Origin: Pseudomonadota bacterium
Lineage (GTDB): Bacteria; Myxococcota; Bradymonadia; UBA4248
DNA: 9,550 nt
Assembly (NCBI GenBank): GCA_017613855.1
Contig: JAGACY010000272.1
Coordinates: 1 to 9,550, forward strand
Reading direction: 5' to 3'
Numbering within the stretch: position 1 is the first letter of the stretch; the number at the start of each line of letters is the position of its first letter. The notes below the pieces were generated by a model. That model did no database searches, was not told where the DNA came from, and saw only the letters and a list, made by a program, of their open reading frames with translations. Positions 5,813 to 9,550 of this stretch are shown piece after piece. The position numbers were made by a program, and so were the translations under genes.

Positions 5813-6472
5813 ATGAAAGCGATTTTTATCAACGGGAGCCCCCGCAAGAACTGGAATACTCATACAATCCTCGAAAGTGCCATGAAAGGTGCCCAGGCTG
5901 CCGGTGCCGAAACCGAACTCATTCATTTATATGATTTGAACTACACAGGCTGTAAGAGCTGTTTTGCCTGCAAACTCAAAAACAGCAAAACTGAAGGCGT
6001 CTGCGCCATCCGCGATGAGCTCCGTCCAATCCTCGAAAAATGTAAAGAAGCCGATGTCATCGTGCTCGGCTCACCGATCTACTACAGCTCCGTCACAGGT
6101 ATGATGCGCTCATTTATGGAAAGGCTGATGTTCCCTGCCGGTTCCTACGAACTGAACGAAAACTGTGTTCCAAATTATTATTTTAAAGAAGGCAAAAGGA
6201 CAGCCTTAATCTATACAATGAATGTCCCCGAAGAAGCGCTTAAAGACTGGCAATATCGTGAGATACTCAGTCCAAATTCATTGTGTATGGGACAGATTTT
6301 TGGCCATTGTGAAGAGCTGTTTGTCTGCAATACCTATCAATTCAATGATTATTCCAAATATGCTTTCAATCTGTTCAAAGAAGAAGACAAAGCTCGCTAT
6401 CACAAAGAACATTTCCCAATCGATCAGCAAAAAGCCTTTGAATTGGGCAAACGATTGGTCGAAGGCAAATAA
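5813..6472 (+). CDS. flavodoxin-fold NAD(P)H-dependent FMN oxidoreductase with Cys motif
   Basis: A 219-aa flavodoxin-like protein of the NADPH-dependent FMN reductase / iron-sulfur flavoprotein group. The N-terminal phosphate loop is GSPRKNWNT (8-16), the second FMN-contact segment GSPIYYSSVTGMMRSFMERL lies at 86-105, and both are typical. Between them is C47-x2-C50-x2-C53-x10-C64, close to the compact Cys cluster of iron-sulfur flavoproteins, although the last spacing is longer; it may bind a 4Fe-4S cluster or just be a relic. It would reduce flavin, quinone or another small acceptor in the cytoplasm; the substrate is unknown. AGGAG with a 7-nt spacer supports the ATG. An upstream frame ends in an ATGA overlap with this start, but that frame is not convincing, so the gene is treated as monocistronic. 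It converges on the methyltransferase gene across two hairpin repeats. Confidence 0.9.
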   Translation: MKAIFINGSPRKNWNTHTILESAMKGAQAAGAETELIHLYDLNYTGCKSCFACKLKNSKTEGVCAIRDELRPILEKCKEADVIVLGSPIYYSSVTGMMRSFMERLMFPAGSYELNENCVPNYYFKEGKRTALIYTMNVPEEALKDWQYREILSPNSLCMGQIFGHCEELFVCNTYQFNDYSKYAFNLFKEEDKARYHKEHFPIDQQKAFELGKRLVEGK

Positions 6473-6490
6473 TATATATTTATTTGGCTA

Positions 6491-6520
6491 CTCGCCTATG
6501 CGCTTTGCGTATACGGCTCG
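6491..6520 (-). repeat. bulged hairpin repeat (inverted relative to 4197-4228)
   Basis: On the minus strand: CGA-GCC, bulged G, TATACGC, loop AAA, GCGCATA, GGC-GAG, then TAG. There is one A.C mismatch in the inner stem. Flanks and bulge match the element at 4197-4228, while the inner stem differs. It lies between the convergent oxidoreductase and methyltransferase genes. Confidence 0.7.
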
Positions 6521-6522
6521 TC

Positions 6523-6558
6523 TGTGCGGCTATTTGCCTATAGCAAATACGCCGCACA
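6523..6558 (-). repeat. bulged hairpin repeat, long closing stem
   Basis: On the minus strand: TGTGCGGC, bulged G, TATTTGC, loop TATAG, GCAAATA, GCCGCACA, giving 15 Watson-Crick pairs and a single extrahelical base. It has no T run, so it is not a classic terminator, although it sits just 9 bp after the methyltransferase stop codon. Confidence 0.72.
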
Positions 6559-6567
6559 AGCGTAATT

Positions 6568-8922
6568 TCATTTGCATTTTTCAATCACAATAATTGCATT
6601 GGATGGCGGGAAAGGTGCAGGATTCCCCGCAACATCCATAAGCCGAACTTTATCCTTGAGCGCAGTCACATAACCCGGCTGCAGCACAAGTGCTTCCGAA
6701 TCCGGCAATTCGACAATTCTTGCTTTATCACCTAGCCAGGACAAAATCGACTGACAATAATCAGAATAAGTCATCACACCATACTGCTCGCGAACTTCGT
6801 ACGGGAAGCTTTCCGGCCCCCATGTATACGTGTACATGAATTCCATGGCATCCGCAGAATCCAACAGAACCGTATTGTCATCGACAGTTTGAAAATCTAT
6901 TTTACGGCCTTTAAATTCGCGGCAGAACGCATCAAAAAATGGGCGTGCATCTTCTGCAATAAAAGACAAATACTGCGGCTTATGTTCCGGCATAATTCCA
7001 TCGCGAATGAGGATGCGGCCGCCGGGTGCAAGCGCTTCGAATGCGGATTGAAGCATCTTTTGCACAGATTCTATATGAAAACGCGTGCCATCTTCTGCTT
7101 CGATATAACTATAAATTTCATGCAGAATGCTGCAAAAAACAATATCGTCCAATGAATTCTTGGGAAAATACTTTGAGAATTCGAAGGCGTTGCCTTCGAT
7201 AATCTGCCATTTGGCATGCGATTGTTTTTTGCGCTGTTCCAAAGCAACCACAACCTGATGGCTGGCATCCAGACCGATAATTTCTGAATCGGGGAAATGC
7301 GTTTCGAGCAAATCCAATACGACGCCGCCGCCAGGGCCGACCTCAACGATTTTGCCGGATTTGAGATAATTCATCATCCTGGCTTTATCATTTTTAGCAG
7401 CATTCATCGATACCAGATATTGCGATTCATTGGACAGGCGATCGAAATCATCTTTTCGCAAATGATACAAATCACAAAGCATCTTAAGTGCACTATGGAA
7501 TGCGACAGCCGATTTGCGTTCATAGATCGAAAGCAGCGTAATGAGCGCCTCGGATTCTTCTGAACCCACAAGATTTAAAGAAATCGATGAATCCCCGCCG
7601 CGTGTGTCCTGCATCATGAAGATATGTTTATTGTGGTAGATTTCAGCAGTACCATCGATCATTTTATGGATATCCTGGGCATCAAACATGGCATCGAGGA
7701 TACGTACACGATATCCGGATCGGCTTTTGGCAATTTCAGCGGATATTTTTTCGGATACAGGCGATAACATCTTAGCGATATTAAAGAAATCCACATGAAA
7801 AACTTTGTCATTGGCTGAATTGCATGATTTGTATAAATACAATCCCATTATCAACAATTTGAGCTGACTTTGTGCCGACAGCCTTCCCGTTGCAGCTTCG
7901 AAATACCAAAGCTGACATTGACGCATACAGTGATAAAACCAATCGATTTGTGTATCATCCAATAGATCGAGTGCATTTTTGACATTCTCAATGGATTCAC
8001 CTTTCTGGATGGCACCATTTCTCAGAGCGAGCAGGCGTTCATAAAGATACTGTTTACATGAATCGACATCAGATGCTGCAGGGAAGAACGAAAAGGCCTC
8101 ATGATTCAATGCAGCATTTTCAAGCAGTTCTGCAATATGAATAAATTTATCGAGCAATTCATTATTTAACAGCCCTTCGCGAACAGCAGCTGTATCGAGT
8201 ATATTCATCAACAGATAGAGCTGAACAATTGCGTGTATCGCGACATTCTCATTATCCATCTGCATACATTGCTGCAGTTCAGCAGCAAGATTTTTCATTT
8301 CAATGATCACCGGTTCAAAGAGTTCGCCGGTAATTTCGCCGCGTACATACTGACCAATCAGGCCATGTGCATTTACCATAAAAATTGTCAGATTCTGCAG
8401 AATAACGGAATGACGGAATTCAATATATCTGTTCAGCAGTGCGGTATTCTTTAATAATAAAGCTGAAGCCTGATTATGAATACTCAGATCCATCCCAAAA
8501 TGCTTTTTCCACTCCTGGCGACGTTCGCAACTCCCTCCTTTGGAGATGTCCGAGAAAACAAGTGCAGCCCGCAAAACTGCCGCCAGATGCATGTCTTTAT
8601 CGATAGTCTGAAATATATCACATAACAAATTAAAGTGAGATTCATCAAGGGCATCCAGCTGCTGAAATAACGCCATGTCACGTTTTTCGACACCGGCTAA
8701 TTTAAATTTGAGTATTTTATGAATGTGTGCCCAGAGCATGTTTTCACTTTTGCCATCGTGCTCAATAGCATAGGCAGCAGTATTTCGATGATCGAATTCA
8801 AACACGGCCAGGAGCTCAGGGAACATATTGATTGCTGGCATGTCAATCAAATGATCGCTATTGCCGGCGAAAGATTCCAGGACCTGAATTAATTCGTCCG
8901 TATAAGAGAAATACTGTTTCAT
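6568..8922 (-). CDS. large protein with C-terminal class I SAM-dependent methyltransferase domain
   Basis: A 784-aa protein. From about residue 515 to the end it is a class I (Rossmann) methyltransferase: motif I is E527-V-G-P-G-G-G533, the acidic ribose contact is D552 in GLDAS, then GNAFEF, DDIVFCSILHEIYSY and LAPGGRILIRDG follow in the expected order. The first ~520 residues are mostly helical and Cys-poor, without signal peptide or membrane spans. I do not recognise them. The stretch LVFSDISKGG (121-130) with SIHNQASA (147-154) faintly recalls a degenerate HD hydrolase core, but the key His-Asp pair is not intact. The methyl acceptor is unknown. The ATG at 8920-8922 has AAGGAG 8 nt upstream; an in-frame ATG at 8952 falls inside a heptamer repeat and has no ribosome site. 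It lies downstream of the rRNA operon on the same strand. Confidence 0.85.
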   Translation of the reverse strand: MKQYFSYTDELIQVLESFAGNSDHLIDMPAINMFPELLAVFEFDHRNTAAYAIEHDGKSENMLWAHIHKILKFKLAGVEKRDMALFQQLDALDESHFNLLCDIFQTIDKDMHLAAVLRAALVFSDISKGGSCERRQEWKKHFGMDLSIHNQASALLLKNTALLNRYIEFRHSVILQNLTIFMVNAHGLIGQYVRGEITGELFEPVIIEMKNLAAELQQCMQMDNENVAIHAIVQLYLLMNILDTAAVREGLLNNELLDKFIHIAELLENAALNHEAFSFFPAASDVDSCKQYLYERLLALRNGAIQKGESIENVKNALDLLDDTQIDWFYHCMRQCQLWYFEAATGRLSAQSQLKLLIMGLYLYKSCNSANDKVFHVDFFNIAKMLSPVSEKISAEIAKSRSGYRVRILDAMFDAQDIHKMIDGTAEIYHNKHIFMMQDTRGGDSSISLNLVGSEESEALITLLSIYERKSAVAFHSALKMLCDLYHLRKDDFDRLSNESQYLVSMNAAKNDKARMMNYLKSGKIVEVGPGGGVVLDLLETHFPDSEIIGLDASHQVVVALEQRKKQSHAKWQIIEGNAFEFSKYFPKNSLDDIVFCSILHEIYSYIEAEDGTRFHIESVQKMLQSAFEALAPGGRILIRDGIMPEHKPQYLSFIAEDARPFFDAFCREFKGRKIDFQTVDDNTVLLDSADAMEFMYTYTWGPESFPYEVREQYGVMTYSDYCQSILSWLGDKARIVELPDSEALVLQPGYVTALKDKVRLMDVAGNPAPFPPSNAIIVIEKCK

Positions 8923-8930
8923 TATACTCA

Positions 8931-8936
8931 CTCCTT
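8931..8936 (-). promoter_or_regulatory. ribosome binding site deciding the methyltransferase start
   Basis: AAGGAG on the minus strand is 8 nt from the ATG at 8920-8922. The longer frame would translate through this site, so the downstream start is preferred. Confidence 0.7.
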
Positions 8937-8940
8937 TTAA

Positions 8941-8961
8941 TGCATAATGCATAATGCATAA
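8941..8961 (-). repeat. three tandem copies of a 7-bp repeat
   Basis: Three exact copies of TGCATAA (plus strand) directly precede the methyltransferase ribosome site. On the minus strand each unit supplies a CATTAT hexamer resembling a -10 box. A TTGCAG lies 17 nt from one of them. A change in copy number would alter promoter spacing by 7 bp. Confidence 0.7.
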
Positions 8962-9035
8962 TGAATCTGCAAAACCAAAGGAAACAAGCTGGTTCCCCTA
9001 AAGAATTGCAATTTTACAATTTCAAAACATCCACC

Positions 9036-9158
9036 CTTTTTTCGTTTTTGGTGAGATGGATGCTAGGAAGCAAGGAGACTGAGGAGGGAGCGTACTTGGT
9101 ACGTGACCGACGAAGGCGACGCAGCTGACGACGCAGACGCGCACCAAAAACGAAAAAA

Positions 9159-9159
<1 letters not shown>
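9036..9159 (-). terminator. large inverted repeat after 5S rRNA (probable rRNA operon end)
   Basis: Arms of 18 bp pair perfectly: 9036-9053 (CTTTTTTCGTTTTTGGTG) and 9142-9159. The 88-nt interior is GC-rich and contains a hairpin CGTAC/GTACG (9091-9095/9099-9103) and repeated GACGCAG. The right arm begins on the last base of 5S, so a run of six U follows the mature 5S end at once. Its place makes termination or processing of the rRNA transcript likely, but the long interior is more than a simple terminator needs. Confidence 0.55.
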
Positions 9160-9274
<115 letters not shown>

Positions 9275-9362
9275 AAGATTGTTGAAGAAAGCAATTTGAG
9301 GAATTGGGACATCAAGGTTTCCCTTACCTCTTCGGGGCTTTGCTCCAAAGGGGTGGGGAGGT
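9275..9362 (-). other. 23S-5S internal transcribed spacer
   Basis: About 88 nt separate the 23S 3' end from 5S. No tRNA is present. A small stem CTTTG/CAAAG lies within it at about 9338-9350. It should be removed during rRNA processing. Confidence 0.8.
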
Positions 9363-9550
9363 GATTAAGCCGAACGACTGATTAGTACAGGTCTGCTAAA
9401 AATGTTACCATCCGTACACAGCCTGCCTATCAACCTCGTGGTCTACAAGGTGTCTTCTTACTAATGTTGGGAGTTCTAATCTTGAGGGGGGGTTCCCGCT
9501 TAGATGCTTTCAGCGGTTATTCTATCCGAACGTAGCTACCCGGCAATGCC
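9363..9550 (-). rRNA. rrl: 23S ribosomal RNA, 3' end (partial)
   Basis: The minus strand reads the conserved 3' terminal part of 23S: CCGCTGAAAGCATCTAAGCGG, later AGGTTGATAGGC, and CTGTACTAATCAGTCG before the terminal GGCTTAA. The gene continues beyond the right edge; the 3' end is placed by analogy with the usual GGCTTAA end and may be a few bases off. Order 23S-5S on one strand is the ordinary rRNA operon order. Confidence 0.95.

Noticed and set aside
5490..5816. 108-codon plus-strand frame ending in an ATGA overlap with the oxidoreductase start
   Set aside because: No ribosome site at its ATG, low-complexity translation, and it runs through the decayed repeat in a different frame from the one in which the two copies match as protein. 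The overlap is likely chance because its last codons encode the Shine-Dalgarno of the next gene.

Overview
The window looks like a chromosomal segment of a Gram-negative, probably anaerobic or microaerophilic bacterium with moderate GC. Pointers are a lipobox lipoprotein, a two-cluster ferredoxin/DUF362 protein and a cysteine-bearing FMN reductase. The very Cys-rich modular lipoprotein makes me think of the old Deltaproteobacteria (Myxococcota/Bradymonadota-like lineages), but this is an impression and not demonstrated. No phage, CRISPR, tRNA or transposase gene is visible.

Layout. 1-72: start of a minus-strand gene that leaves the window, with its own promoter. 204-2035: minus-strand pair, beta-carbonic anhydrase followed by a DUF362/ferredoxin protein, possibly one operon. 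2036-2316: divergent spacer with two tandem bulged hairpins in the carbonic anhydrase leader. 2317-3291: plus-strand beta-lactamase-fold serine hydrolase. 3353-3940: minus-strand zinc-ribbon protein. 3941-4284: gene-free stretch almost filled by four hairpin repeats. 4285-5220: minus-strand Cys-rich lipoprotein with a sigma-54-like promoter candidate. 5289-5812: gene-free, AT-rich, with the remains of a 69-bp tandem repeat. 5813-6472: plus-strand flavodoxin-fold NAD(P)H/FMN oxidoreductase. 6473-6567: convergent spacer with two more hairpin repeats. 6568-8922: minus-strand 784-aa protein with a C-terminal SAM methyltransferase domain and about 520 N-terminal residues I cannot assign. 9036-9550: minus-strand end of an rRNA operon (23S 3' end, then 5S), followed by a large inverted repeat.

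The protein genes are mostly single housekeeping or accessory genes that do not form an obvious pathway. The most unusual signal is in the spacers. At least seven imperfect hairpins at three loci share one design: a closing stem, one extrahelical G in the 5' arm, then TAT...ATA opening a variable inner stem. Their stem sequences differ but stay complementary. An eighth hairpin in the largest cluster has the same design with a bulged T. This looks like a dispersed structured repeat family. Three protein starts were moved downstream because of Shine-Dalgarno or signal-peptide evidence (carbonic anhydrase, lipoprotein, methyltransferase).
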